The notes: generated by a model from the letters alone, not told the origin. Shown: positions 46,271 through 56,396, counted from the first letter of the stretch. The stretch: 64,000 nucleotides of DNA from Fluviicola sp. (GCA_017983675.1 JAGOAZ010000003.1:213877-277876); one strand, 5' to 3'. Translations and numbers: made by a program.

Positions 46271-48598
46271 ATGAGCAAAAACTTAGTGATCGTCGAGTCA
46301 CCTGCTAAGGCAAAAACAATTGAAGGATATTTAGGAAAAGACTTCATTGTGAAATCTAGTTTTGGTCATGTTAGAGACTTAGCTTCAAAAGGCATTGCTA
46401 TTGACATTGAAGACGGTTTCAAACCGAATTACGAAGTCAGTCCCGATAAAAAAGCATTGGTCAGTGAATTGAAAAAATTAGCGAAAGCAGCGGAAGTTGT
46501 CTGGCTAGCGACCGATGAGGACCGTGAGGGAGAAGCGATTTCTTGGCATTTATACGAAGCCTTAAATCTTGAAAAGAAAGAAACAAAACGCATCACATTT
46601 AACGAGATTACTAAGCAGGCAATTTTAAAAGCAATTGAAAATCCACGTGAAATTAACTTACCGTTGGTCGATGCACAGCAAGCGAGACGTGTTTTAGATC
46701 GATTAGTTGGATTTGAATTAAGTCCTGTTTTGTGGAAGAAAGTGCGCCCAAGTTTATCTGCTGGACGTGTACAATCTGTTGCTGTACGTTTAATTGCTGA
46801 GCGTGAAAAAGAAATACAACAATTCAAATCGGAATCGTTTTACCGTGTAGCAGGTTCTTTTTTAAAAGGGAAAGATGCTATTAAAGCGGATGTAAGCAAG
46901 CATTTTGGAACAGAAGAAGAGACGGAGAAGTTTTTAAATGCTTGTAATGAAACAACATTCAACGTACTCGATGTTCAAAAGAAACCAGCGAAAAAAACGC
47001 CAGCTGCTCCTTTTACAACTTCAACCTTGCAACAAGAAGCGAGTTTGAAATTGGGTTATTCTGTTTCTCGCACCATGCAAGTTGCACAACGTTTGTATGA
47101 GGCTGGGCAGATTACCTATATGAGAACGGATAGTGTGAATTTATCTGAAACTGCACGTAATGCTGCTGAGGCAGAAATTAAGTCAGCTTACGGAGCGGAA
47201 TACAGCAATCCTACGAAATTCGCTACAAAAAGTGCAAATGCACAAGAAGCGCACGAAGCAATTCGTCCAACGGATTTTGCACAACATTCCATTCAATCGA
47301 GTGATAATGATGAAGTTCGTTTGTACGATTTGATTTGGAAAAGATCAATCGCTTCACAAATGAGTCATGCAGAATTAGAGCGCACAACGATAGCTATTGG
47401 CAACGAACAATTAAAAGAAGTTTTTCAAGCTAAGGGTGAAGTGATCAAGTTCGATGGTTTCTTAAAAGTTTATTTAGAATCAGCACTGGACGAAGAAGAT
47501 GAAAAAGATGCTGAAACAGCAGGATTATTGCCAGCAGTTGAAGTTGGTGAACAATTAACTGTTCAGTTTATTCGTGCAACACAACGTTTTTCTCGAGCTG
47601 CTCCTCGCTATGTGGAAGCGTCTTTAGTAAAGAAATTGGAGGAATTAGGAATCGGACGTCCTTCAACATATGCACCAACAATTTCGACTGTCCAAAAAAG
47701 AGGATATGTTGAGAAGAAAGAATTGGATGGCGAAGAACGTGCTTTTACCGTATTAGAATTAGCAAATAACACGATCACAAAATCTTCCAAAACAGAGATT
47801 ACTGGTCGTGAAAAAAATAAATTATTCCCAACTGACATCGGAATGGTGGTAACAGATTTCTTAATTGAAAATTTCGCACACATCCTAGATTATCATTTTA
47901 CAGCGGAGGTAGAAGGCCAATTCGATTTAATTGCCCAAGGGAAAATGAATTGGACAGCAATGTTAACAGCATTCTATAAACCGTTTCATGATTCAGTTGA
48001 GCATACCTTGGAAAATTCAGACCGTGCTACAGGCGAACGTGAATTAGGAATCCATCCAGTTTCAAACAAAAAGATCATTGCACGTATCGGTCGTTTTGGA
48101 CCAATGATTCAAGTTGGTGATGAAAAAGAAGACGGAGAGAAGCCTACATTTGCATCGTTGTTAAAGTCACAGTCAATTCAAACAATTTCATTAGAAGAAG
48201 CATTAGAATTATTCAAATTACCGCGCACTGTTGGAGAATACGAAGGCGAAATAATCAAAGCTAACATTGGTCGTTTCGGTCCGTATGTTCAAATTGGAAA
48301 ATTATTCGTTTCCTTGAAAAAAGAAGACGATCCAATGACTGTGACGCTAGAACGTGCGATCGAATTGGTTATTGAAAAAAGAGAAGTAGAGGCCAATAAA
48401 TTGATCAAAACGTTTGACGAAAGAGCAGATGTTCAATTATTGAACGGACGTTACGGACCTTATTTGAAAATCGGTAAAGACAATTTCAAATTACCAAAAG
48501 GAACGGTAGCTGACGGTTTGTCTTTGGAAGAATGTTTGGCAATTGCTGCAGATGAAAAAAATGCTCCCAAAAAGAAATTTCCAAAGAAAAAGAAGTAA
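46271..48598 (+). CDS. topA: DNA topoisomerase I
   Basis: Type IA topoisomerase relaxing negative supercoils. The Toprim domain has VIVESPAKAKTIEGYLG and ATDEDREGEAISWHL; the active-site Tyr283 lies in TYMRTDSVNLS. The C-terminus lacks the four-cysteine zinc fingers of E. coli TopA; instead there are three basic repeats (IGRFGPMIQVG, IGRFGPYVQIG, NGRYGPYLKIG) and a Lys-rich tail (KKKFPKKKK). This form is common outside proteobacteria. It diverges from miaB over 234 bases and precedes the arginase-like gene. Confidence 0.96.
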   Translation: MSKNLVIVESPAKAKTIEGYLGKDFIVKSSFGHVRDLASKGIAIDIEDGFKPNYEVSPDKKALVSELKKLAKAAEVVWLATDEDREGEAISWHLYEALNLEKKETKRITFNEITKQAILKAIENPREINLPLVDAQQARRVLDRLVGFELSPVLWKKVRPSLSAGRVQSVAVRLIAEREKEIQQFKSESFYRVAGSFLKGKDAIKADVSKHFGTEEETEKFLNACNETTFNVLDVQKKPAKKTPAAPFTTSTLQQEASLKLGYSVSRTMQVAQRLYEAGQITYMRTDSVNLSETARNAAEAEIKSAYGAEYSNPTKFATKSANAQEAHEAIRPTDFAQHSIQSSDNDEVRLYDLIWKRSIASQMSHAELERTTIAIGNEQLKEVFQAKGEVIKFDGFLKVYLESALDEEDEKDAETAGLLPAVEVGEQLTVQFIRATQRFSRAAPRYVEASLVKKLEELGIGRPSTYAPTISTVQKRGYVEKKELDGEERAFTVLELANNTITKSSKTEITGREKNKLFPTDIGMVVTDFLIENFAHILDYHFTAEVEGQFDLIAQGKMNWTAMLTAFYKPFHDSVEHTLENSDRATGERELGIHPVSNKKIIARIGRFGPMIQVGDEKEDGEKPTFASLLKSQSIQTISLEEALELFKLPRTVGEYEGEIIKANIGRFGPYVQIGKLFVSLKKEDDPMTVTLERAIELVIEKREVEANKLIKTFDERADVQLLNGRYGPYLKIGKDNFKLPKGTVADGLSLEECLAIAADEKNAPKKKFPKKKK

Positions 48599-48682
48599 TC
48601 GAATAACGAACTAGCAAGAGTTATCCACGTTACATGTTTCATTACATTTTTGAAAGCATGTAATTCTTATCGAATGTGCCCT

Positions 48683-48690
48683 TATTTTTG
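48683..48690 (+). promoter_or_regulatory. -7 box (TATTTTTG) for the arginase-like gene
   Basis: A perfect TAnnTTTG match 14 bases before the ATG at 48705. No -33 TTG at the standard spacing. Confidence 0.45.
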
Positions 48691-48704
48691 TCAAAAATGA
48701 GTGC

Positions 48705-49862
48705 ATGAAGGATATTTCTATTTATTTCCAACCAGTTAACAGTCCGTATGAATCTGCCGAGGGTACTATTGGTTCCGTCTTGTCTATCCATACAGAGAAT
48801 GGTTTTCCTGAACTTGTAAAAGGCGGAATCGCTTGTTTTGTCGTTCCTGAATACCGCAATGGAGGAATAGCTGTTTCACCGAATTCAGATTTCCGTTTTC
48901 GCGAAGAGTTTTCCAAACTGTTTATTGGAGAAGATTGGAAAATGCCAATCTATGATTTAGGCGATATCATTCCTGGAAACACAGTAGAAGATACTTATTT
49001 CGCCGTGCGACAAGTGACAGCTGAACTAGTCAAAGCGCAAGTTATCCCGCTTGTAATAGGTGGTTCACAAGACTTAACCTACGCCATGTATCAAGGTTAT
49101 GAAGCGTTGGAACAAATGATTAATGTCATGAGTATCGATCATCAATTGGACTTAGGCGAACCAGATGAAGAAATTTCAAAAGATGCGTATGTCAACAAAT
49201 TATTGATGCATCGCCCTTGTTTCTTGTTCAATTATGCAACCTTGGGATATCAAACGCCCTTAGTTAAACCAGCTCAACTAGATTTATTCGAAAAGTTGTA
49301 TTTTGATGCTGTTCGTTTGGGTGAATTCAATGCAGATTTCAAAAAGGGAGAACCTTTATTGCGCAATACCGATTTATTATCCATCGATTTACAAGCAATT
49401 CGATCAAGCGATTTTAGTGGCAAGCATTTTCATCAACCAAATGGATTTTTCAATCATGAAATTTGTCAATTGGCTAAGTATGCAGGAATAAGCGATAAAT
49501 TGACTTCAATCGGCTTGTTTAATTGCTACATGGAAGGAGTGGGATTAAAAGAACACCAACAAATAGCGCAAATAATGTGGTATTTTATTGATGGCGTTTC
49601 ACAACGATATGGCGATTTTCCAATTGGCTCGAAGAAAGCGTACACGAAATTTACGGTCTATTTCGACAAAGAAGAACACGAAATTGTTTTCTATAAAAGT
49701 AATGTGTCTGCACGATGGTGGATGGAGGTTCCTTACCCGCCAGTTAATAATGTGAAATTCGAACGTCACCACATGGTGCCATGCAACAAAGAAGATTACG
49801 ACTTTGCTTTATTAGGCGATGTCCCGAATCTTTGGTGGAAAACGTATCAGAAATTAGGCTAA
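48705..49862 (+). CDS. Arginase/formimidoylglutamase-fold protein with altered metal site
   Basis: A 385-aa protein of the ureohydrolase superfamily (GGIACFVVPEYRNGG, then LVIGGSQDLTYAMYQGYEAL and MSIDHQLDLG). The manganese site is not canonical: the His of GGDHS is Gln122 (GGSQD), the His of DAHxD is Gln147 (DHQLD), and the second Asp of DxD is Gln230 (DLQ). Asp145, Asp149 and Asp228 remain. Normal arginase chemistry is therefore doubtful. It lies between topA and the PorP/GldKLMN genes, an arrangement I recall from other Bacteroidota, so a T9SS-linked role is possible. Often annotated as formimidoylglutamase. Confidence 0.85.
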   Translation: MKDISIYFQPVNSPYESAEGTIGSVLSIHTENGFPELVKGGIACFVVPEYRNGGIAVSPNSDFRFREEFSKLFIGEDWKMPIYDLGDIIPGNTVEDTYFAVRQVTAELVKAQVIPLVIGGSQDLTYAMYQGYEALEQMINVMSIDHQLDLGEPDEEISKDAYVNKLLMHRPCFLFNYATLGYQTPLVKPAQLDLFEKLYFDAVRLGEFNADFKKGEPLLRNTDLLSIDLQAIRSSDFSGKHFHQPNGFFNHEICQLAKYAGISDKLTSIGLFNCYMEGVGLKEHQQIAQIMWYFIDGVSQRYGDFPIGSKKAYTKFTVYFDKEEHEIVFYKSNVSARWWMEVPYPPVNNVKFERHHMVPCNKEDYDFALLGDVPNLWWKTYQKLG

Positions 49863-50043
49863 ATCATTGCTCTTTTTAGTTGTTTCTGTGTGAAATTTTC
49901 AGCGTAATTCACAAAACATTGTTGAAATTGATAGTTTTTACTGTTAAAACTTTTTGTTTCTTGGAAAAAATACTTATTTTAGTCCCCAATTGTTTGGTGA
50001 AAATCCAAAAAATTACGGTAAAAACGTACTAAGTACACTGTTT

Positions 50044-51006
50044 ATGAAGAAAAAAATACTCGTATTTACTGCATTGATTGTTGCAAGTGCTACTGCATTT
50101 GGACAGCAAGATATTTCATTAACACATTTTATTTACAATAAAATGGCTGTTAATCCTGGTTCAACAGGAATAGAAGAAGGATTGTGTGGTAATTTGATTT
50201 ACAGAAATCAATGGGACAAGGTAAACGGAGCTCCTAACTCAGCATTATTTAATGGTGAAATGAACATGCACCAATGGTGGAGCGGAGGTTTAGGTGTAAA
50301 CGTTGTTCACGATGCAATCGGATTTAATCGCCAGAATAATGTGAACATTAATTATTCACACCATTTTCAATTAGGTGGAGGTACTTTAGGTGTCGGTTTA
50401 GGAGTTGGTATTATGTCGTTTGGATTAAATCCAACATGGGTTCCGCCATCCACTTTAAACGATCCTTCTTTACCAGGTTCTTCAAATGCAATGACTTTGG
50501 ATGCTAACTTTGGTTTGTATTACCAAGCAACTGATTTTTACGTTGGATTATCTTCGACTCATTTACCTGCGCCAGTATTGGCTGGTAAAGCGTTGGTTGG
50601 AACTGGAAATGTACAATACAACGAAGCAAGACATTATTACGGAATGGGAGGTTACACGTTTAGAGGTGTAGGCACGCCTGATGGAGATATCGATGTGCAA
50701 GCGTTGTTACAAACAGACTTAGTGAAGTTTTCAACAACAATTACTGCGCGATACATGTATAAAAATAAAATGTACGGTGGTTTAGGATTTAGAAATTCAG
50801 ATGCAATTTCGGTGATGTTAGGTTACCGCTTTTTAGATAAGATGTTTGGTAATACAGCACGTATGTTTGCATGGGCTGGTTACTCTTACGATTTAAGTAT
50901 TGGACAAATCGCGACAATTTCGAGAGGGACAAATGAGTTAGCAGTGAAACTGTGTTACATACCTGTTTTCCCAATTACGAAATCGAAACACGTAAGATGG
51001 TTGTAA
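50044..51006 (+). CDS. PorP/SprF-family type IX secretion outer-membrane protein
   Basis: A 320-aa outer-membrane beta-barrel. The ATG at 50044 opens a signal peptide (ending AFGQ); the frame from 49954 lies in the leader. The PorP/SprF signature is clear: DISLTHFIYNKMAVNPGSTG, LIYRNQWDKVNGAPNSALF, then repeated barrel strands (GVGLGVGIMSFGLNP, GGLGFRNSDAISVMLGYRF). PorP-like proteins help attach T9SS adhesins or form part of the outer ring with PorK/PorN (GldK/GldN). It is 117 bases upstream of gldK, a conserved association. Confidence 0.92.
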   Translation: MKKKILVFTALIVASATAFGQQDISLTHFIYNKMAVNPGSTGIEEGLCGNLIYRNQWDKVNGAPNSALFNGEMNMHQWWSGGLGVNVVHDAIGFNRQNNVNINYSHHFQLGGGTLGVGLGVGIMSFGLNPTWVPPSTLNDPSLPGSSNAMTLDANFGLYYQATDFYVGLSSTHLPAPVLAGKALVGTGNVQYNEARHYYGMGGYTFRGVGTPDGDIDVQALLQTDLVKFSTTITARYMYKNKMYGGLGFRNSDAISVMLGYRFLDKMFGNTARMFAWAGYSYDLSIGQIATISRGTNELAVKLCYIPVFPITKSKHVRWL

Positions 51007-51123
51007 TATTCAAAAAAAAATTAAGATATTTGTAACCATTTTTATAACACTTCCGTTATATCACAGAATTGATCCTGTAGAACGTTAATAAGTGAATATC
51101 CGGAACTGTAAAATTGAACTAAA

Positions 51124-52668
51124 ATGAGAAAACTAGTATTAGTTGGTTTAATTGGAGCCTTTTTGGCTGCTTGTAGCACACGAAGTGGGCACTTAACAGG
51201 TGTGATGGGCCGAAAAGCTTATCAACCTGAACTTCCATATGGAATGGTTTACATTCCGTCGGGGTCTTACACGATGGGTGAGAATGATCAAGACATTTCT
51301 TTTGTACACCAAACACGTGCAAAAACTGTTTCTGTTCAGGCTTTTTACATGGACCAAACTGAAATCACAAACAATGAGTACCGCCAATTTGTGGATTGGG
51401 TGCGTGATTCAATTGCACGTGAAAAAATTTATGCTGGATTAGAGGACGAGGAGGAAGCTGCTCGCTACATCAACTATACAGACATGTATTTTGATGAAGC
51501 TAATCTTGAAATGGCAGAATTTAGTACAGGCAATAAGGATGAAAACAGAGGGTTTTTCTCATTAAACTGGGATCGTGAGTTTGCTTACGATGATCCAGAA
51601 TTGATCCCTTTGTTAGCAGATATGTATTATCCTGAAGCTGAAAGATTCTACAAAAGAAGACAAATTGACACACGTAAATTGATGTTCAAGTATTCTTGGA
51701 TTGATATTCGTGAAGCAGCAAAAAGAGGACGAGTGGAAATCGTTCCTAATGGAATCGATTACCAAGGAACTGTTGTAAATGAAGAGCACCGTCAATTAAA
51801 TACACCTGACCATGCCTTTACAAAAGACAAACAAGGTCAAGATTTGGATTTAGGTAAATTCAATAAAAAAGGTCAAAACAATGCAATTCGCGGACATGCA
51901 GATCGTTCTCGTTTCGTGATCAATGAAGAAATCAATGTTTTCCCTGATACGTTGTGTTGGGTTCGTGATTTCACGTATTCATTCCACGATCCAATGACTA
52001 ACATGTATTTCTGGCACCCAGCATACGACAACTATCCAGTTGTAGGTATCACTTGGGTTCAAGCAAAAGCATTTTCAATTTGGAGAACACAATTATTAAA
52101 TAGCTGGTTAGTTGCTATGGGTGATTTGTTTGTTAACGATTTCCGTTTACCAAATGAATCAGAATGGGAAAGAGCAGCACGTGGTGATTTGAATAATTCA
52201 CCATACCCATGGGGAGGTCCATACATTCGTAACGAAAGCGGTTGTTTCTTAGGAAACTTTAAACCAATGCGTGGTCGTTACTTTGAAGATGGAGGTTTCC
52301 ATACTGTTAAAGCATATTCATACAATCCAAATGGATGGGGATTATTCTGTATGGCAGGAAATGTTGCTGAGTGGTGTGAAACTGCTTACGATGAGTCCAT
52401 GTACGAATTCTCTCATGATATCAACTCTGATTACAGATATGATGCATACGACTGGGATCCACCAGCATTGAAACGTAAAGTTTTAAGAGGAGGTTCTTGG
52501 AAAGATATCGGTTATTATTTGATGACTTCAACTCGTTCTTACGAGTACCAAGATACTGCTAAATCGTATATCGGTTTCCGAAATGTGATGACTCACTTAG
52601 GAAGAGGTGGACGTGACTTCTCAAGAGAAGGTGGCGAAGAAATTCGTAGCGACATTCAATTACGCTAA
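51124..52668 (+). CDS. gldK: T9SS lipoprotein GldK
   Basis: Outer-membrane lipoprotein forming the T9SS periplasmic ring with GldN. The lipobox is FLAACS (Cys17). The body is a formylglycine-generating-enzyme-like fold: GMVYIPSGSYTMG, YMDQTEITNNEYRQFV, RLPNESEWERAARG and GNVAEWCETAYDESMYEF, with a non-enzymatic structural role expected in this family. The 514-aa length fits GldK. First gene of gldKLMN, 117 bases after PorP/SprF. Confidence 0.96.
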   Translation: MRKLVLVGLIGAFLAACSTRSGHLTGVMGRKAYQPELPYGMVYIPSGSYTMGENDQDISFVHQTRAKTVSVQAFYMDQTEITNNEYRQFVDWVRDSIAREKIYAGLEDEEEAARYINYTDMYFDEANLEMAEFSTGNKDENRGFFSLNWDREFAYDDPELIPLLADMYYPEAERFYKRRQIDTRKLMFKYSWIDIREAAKRGRVEIVPNGIDYQGTVVNEEHRQLNTPDHAFTKDKQGQDLDLGKFNKKGQNNAIRGHADRSRFVINEEINVFPDTLCWVRDFTYSFHDPMTNMYFWHPAYDNYPVVGITWVQAKAFSIWRTQLLNSWLVAMGDLFVNDFRLPNESEWERAARGDLNNSPYPWGGPYIRNESGCFLGNFKPMRGRYFEDGGFHTVKAYSYNPNGWGLFCMAGNVAEWCETAYDESMYEFSHDINSDYRYDAYDWDPPALKRKVLRGGSWKDIGYYLMTSTRSYEYQDTAKSYIGFRNVMTHLGRGGRDFSREGGEEIRSDIQLR

Positions 52669-52719
52669 GAATAACAGAAAAACAAAAATCATTAGTTAAA
52701 CCAAAAAAAACAAACAACT

Positions 52720-53535
52720 ATGAAACCAGGAAGTAAAGGATGGAAAGTATTTATGGCGAAATTATACGGTTTCGGTGCGGCAGTCGTAATCGTAGGTGCC
52801 TTATTTAAAATCATGCACTGGCCTTTTGCAGGTCCAATGCTTGTAGTAGGTCTTAGTACAGAGGCGTTAATTTTCATCTTCTCTGCATTTGAACCAATTC
52901 ACGAAGATCCAAACTGGGAATTAGTTTACCCAGAGTTAGCATTAGGTCATTCAGATGATTTAGATCACAATGCATTACCAGCTAAAGGACATGGTGGTCG
53001 TGGTGGATCAGGAGTTACTGAACATTTGGATAAAATGTTGGAAGAAGCTAAAATCGATCACGCTTTGTTAGAAAGTTTAGGAAACGGAATGCGTGCATTA
53101 AGCGATAACGCAGCTCAATTAAAAGGTGTTTCTTCAGCAGCAGCTGCTACTGATTCTTATGTTGCTTCTTTGCAAGCTGCGTCTGATAAAGTATCTTCAT
53201 TATCTGAAGCATACGAAAGAGCATCTGTTTCAATTTCTGGAATGACATCGGCTACACAAGAAGGTGAATCATTTGGTGAGCAAATGCAAAAAGTTTCTAA
53301 AAACTTGGCAGCATTGAACAATGTTTACGAATTACAATTGAAAGGATCTTCTAATCACTTAGAAGCAACTGAGAAATTCCAAAGCCAAGTAACAGAAATG
53401 ATGCAAAATCTTTCTGACTCAACAGAAGATACACGTCGTTACAAAGAAAACATGGCGATGTTATCTAAAAACTTAACTGATTTGAATTCAGTTTATGGTA
53501 ACATGTTGAAAGCGATGACTATTTCAAGAGATTAA
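52720..53535 (+). CDS. gldL: T9SS/gliding motor protein GldL
   Basis: Inner-membrane stator-like protein of the proton-driven T9SS motor with GldM. Two closely spaced helices lie at about 11-31 (YGFGAAVVIVGALFKIMHW) and 38-57 (GPMLVVGLSTEALIFIFSAF). The helix-2 Glu49 is the family's key charged residue within the membrane. The cytoplasmic remainder (about 60-271) is helical and coiled. It follows gldK by 51 bases and has an A-rich leader. Confidence 0.96.
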   Translation: MKPGSKGWKVFMAKLYGFGAAVVIVGALFKIMHWPFAGPMLVVGLSTEALIFIFSAFEPIHEDPNWELVYPELALGHSDDLDHNALPAKGHGGRGGSGVTEHLDKMLEEAKIDHALLESLGNGMRALSDNAAQLKGVSSAAAATDSYVASLQAASDKVSSLSEAYERASVSISGMTSATQEGESFGEQMQKVSKNLAALNNVYELQLKGSSNHLEATEKFQSQVTEMMQNLSDSTEDTRRYKENMAMLSKNLTDLNSVYGNMLKAMTISRD

Positions 53536-53605
53536 TTTCTACTGAAAAATCTCAAAAGAAATAACACATATTTATTGTTAGTAATCTAATAAAAATTATT
53601 TAGTC

Positions 53606-55351
53606 ATGGCAGGTGGAAAGGAAACCCCAAGACAGAAGATGATCGGAATGATGTACTTGGTATTAACAGCGCTACTAGCGTTGAACGTATCAAAATCAAT
53701 TCTAGATGCTTTTGTCGCAATTGAAGAAAACATACAAAAATCGAATATCGCTCACTTAGATAGAGGTGAAGGATTCAAGAAAGATGTAAATTCAGAGTTA
53801 AATACAACTCCAAATAATGCTGAAAACGCAGCTAAACGCGCAAAATTGCAAAAGATTTTGAAGCAAATGGCTGATGTTGATGTGATTACAGAAAAATTGA
53901 TTCAAGATATCGATAAAATTAAGTTTACAATACTAGAAAAATCTGGTGAGAATGTTAAGGATATCAAGGATAACGATGAGTTAACAATCATTTGGAAAAA
54001 AGGTGAAAAATACACACCTGCTCGTATGAATTTGATGGCTGTTCAGGCAAAAGATCAATACGATATTCCAATGCACGAAATCATTGGTGAGGACATCAAA
54101 AATCCAACTGCAGCTGGTAAAAAGTTGTGGGCTGATTTTAATCAATACCGAGCAGATTTAGTGAAAGTAGTTGGTACTTACAATGTTGAATCAAAAAAGT
54201 ACACGATTGCTCCAAAAGCAATTAATACATTTAAGTCAAACTCAGATTTAGCTGCACAAGTTGATAAAATGATTGCTTCAAGCAAAGCTAATTTGAAAGA
54301 AGATGCACAGGTATTGAAAGATATTTATATCAACTTGACAAAATCTGAGCGTTCTAAAGTAAATGATATGGAAGGTGTTCACTGGATTGGTGCTACATTT
54401 GATCATTCACCTTTAGTAGCTGCTGTAGCTTCGTTATCATCAATGCAACAAGATATCTTATCTGCTCGTGCAATGGCAATGGCGCATTTGAAATCTAAAG
54501 TTACGACAGGTGAATATTCATTTAACAAAATCGTTGGTTTAGCTTATGGTCAATCCTTTGCTAATACAGGTGACGAAGTTGACGTGAATGTCATGATGGC
54601 TGCATTTGATTCAGATAATCAACCTACGATTACTTATGGAGGTAAATCTTTCAAAGGTGAAAATGGTGTTGGTATTGTTAAAGCGCGTGTTAGTGGTGGT
54701 GACGAAATGGTTATTTCAGGAAAAGTTGCTATCAAAAACAAATCAGGTGCTACAAAGGAAGAGCCTTGGACACATACAATTAAAATTGTAAAACCTCAAG
54801 GAACAATCTCTTTACCTGAGATGTTGGTATTGTACCGTGGTTATGATAACAAAGTAGAAGGTGTTGCTTCTGGTTATGATAAATCTACTATTACAGGTAC
54901 TGGTGTAACTTTAAATAAAACTTCAGGTAATTTATGGACTGCCAAACCTAATGGTGGTGCTAAAACAGCTACTTTAACAATCATAGGTCAAAACTCATTA
55001 ACTAAAAAATCTGTTTCTTTAAGAACAGTAGAGTTTAAAGTAAGAGATTTGCCAAAACCAAGCATATCAGTTGGTCAAACTCCTGATGGCGAGAAATTCC
55101 CAGCTGGTGAAACAAGATTGTTTGCTGGTTATGGAAATGATTTCCCATTAATCGTAAAATTCTCTGTTGTTTCTTGGAAAATTTCTGTTGCAGGAGTAAT
55201 GAAAACGGCTGAAGGTCAAGGTAATATGTTAAATGCTGAAGCTATTGCACTTTTGAAACAAGCGAAACCAGGTGCAATGATTTCATTTATGACTCAAGTA
55301 CGTTATCCTGGAGGAGAAGTCAAAAAACGATCAGCAAGTTTTACTAAATAA
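53606..55351 (+). CDS. gldM: T9SS/gliding motor protein GldM
   Basis: Single-pass inner-membrane protein spanning the periplasm, coupling the GldL motor to the GldK/GldN ring. The N-terminal helix is at about 14-32 (MMYLVLTALLALNVSKSIL). The 581-aa periplasmic part has a helical domain followed by Ig-like D2-D4 domains (GTISLPEMLVLYRGYDNKV and later strands). Length and order gldK-L-M-N match the family. It lies 70 bases after gldL. Confidence 0.96.
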   Translation: MAGGKETPRQKMIGMMYLVLTALLALNVSKSILDAFVAIEENIQKSNIAHLDRGEGFKKDVNSELNTTPNNAENAAKRAKLQKILKQMADVDVITEKLIQDIDKIKFTILEKSGENVKDIKDNDELTIIWKKGEKYTPARMNLMAVQAKDQYDIPMHEIIGEDIKNPTAAGKKLWADFNQYRADLVKVVGTYNVESKKYTIAPKAINTFKSNSDLAAQVDKMIASSKANLKEDAQVLKDIYINLTKSERSKVNDMEGVHWIGATFDHSPLVAAVASLSSMQQDILSARAMAMAHLKSKVTTGEYSFNKIVGLAYGQSFANTGDEVDVNVMMAAFDSDNQPTITYGGKSFKGENGVGIVKARVSGGDEMVISGKVAIKNKSGATKEEPWTHTIKIVKPQGTISLPEMLVLYRGYDNKVEGVASGYDKSTITGTGVTLNKTSGNLWTAKPNGGAKTATLTIIGQNSLTKKSVSLRTVEFKVRDLPKPSISVGQTPDGEKFPAGETRLFAGYGNDFPLIVKFSVVSWKISVAGVMKTAEGQGNMLNAEAIALLKQAKPGAMISFMTQVRYPGGEVKKRSASFTK

Positions 55352-55373
55352 TAATATTTTTAATTTTTCAAAC

Positions 55374-56378
55374 ATGAAACGTTTCATTCTTTTAAGTTCA
55401 TTAATTTTCGCGGGGTTGGCTTCAGCTCAGGAAATTAACGGTGGACCTGTCAACGTTCCTACTGAAGGGGTGATTGATGGGGTGTATCTGACAGAGCACG
55501 TTCCTACAAAACGTATGATTCCTTATGAATTTGTACGTGAAGCTGATGTACTTTTTAGTAAGCGTGTTTGGAGAACGATTGACATGCGTGAGAAAATTAA
55601 TCACACCATGTATTTGCCTTTCGATTACCATACACCTTCTGGTGAATATGTACGAAATTCAAGTCGTTGGAGTTTGTGGACAATTTTACGTCATCACATC
55701 GTTAGCGGTGAATTGAAGGTTTTTTACCCAATGAATCCCTTACAAGAATCCATGAAAGATGGAGATCAATTCAAATATCCATTGGCTGCTGAAGCTGGTA
55801 AAGACTATTCAAATGATTCAGTTTTTGCGAAAAAATTAATTGAATTCAAAATGTTAGGGTTTAAAGGCGTAGAATCTGATCAGGCAATATCTAATGCTGC
55901 TGGTGACGGAGATTCAGTTATTTATTTAGCTGATGGAACACCAAAAACAGTTTATCCTGCAGTAGATACGTTTTGGTACGATTCGAAAGATATCGTTCAA
56001 TACCAATTAAAAGAAGATTGGTTCTTTGATAAAGAACGTTCTGTAATGGATGTGCGTATTTTAGGTTTGGCTCCAGTTATTTACGAAAGAGATGAGAATA
56101 ATCAAATTTTGGGCTCACGTGTATTGTACTGGGTATACTTTCCTCATTGTCGTTACATTTTGAATAATTATTTTGTGTACAACGAACAAAATGATGCAAA
56201 TTGGATGAGTTTTGATGATTTATTCTGGAAACGTCAATTCAATAGTACCATCTTCAAAGAAAGCAATGTGTTTGACAGAGAGATTGAAACTTACCGAACT
56301 GGTGTAGATGCACTCATGGAATCTGAAAAAATAACAGAAGAAATTAGAAATTACGAACACGATGTGTGGAATTTCTAA
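55374..56378 (+). CDS. gldN: T9SS protein GldN
   Basis: Periplasmic ring partner of GldK. A signal peptide (1-18, ending ASAQ) is followed by the GldN pattern VLFSKRVWRTIDMREKINH, SLWTILRHHIVSGELKVFYP, YWVYFPHCRYILNNYFVYN and SFDDLFWKRQFNSTI. The 334-aa length is normal. Last gene of gldKLMN, 22 bases after gldM, closed by a terminator. Confidence 0.96.
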   Translation: MKRFILLSSLIFAGLASAQEINGGPVNVPTEGVIDGVYLTEHVPTKRMIPYEFVREADVLFSKRVWRTIDMREKINHTMYLPFDYHTPSGEYVRNSSRWSLWTILRHHIVSGELKVFYPMNPLQESMKDGDQFKYPLAAEAGKDYSNDSVFAKKLIEFKMLGFKGVESDQAISNAAGDGDSVIYLADGTPKTVYPAVDTFWYDSKDIVQYQLKEDWFFDKERSVMDVRILGLAPVIYERDENNQILGSRVLYWVYFPHCRYILNNYFVYNEQNDANWMSFDDLFWKRQFNSTIFKESNVFDREIETYRTGVDALMESEKITEEIRNYEHDVWNF

Positions 56379-56396
56379 CTAAATTCAAATAAATTG

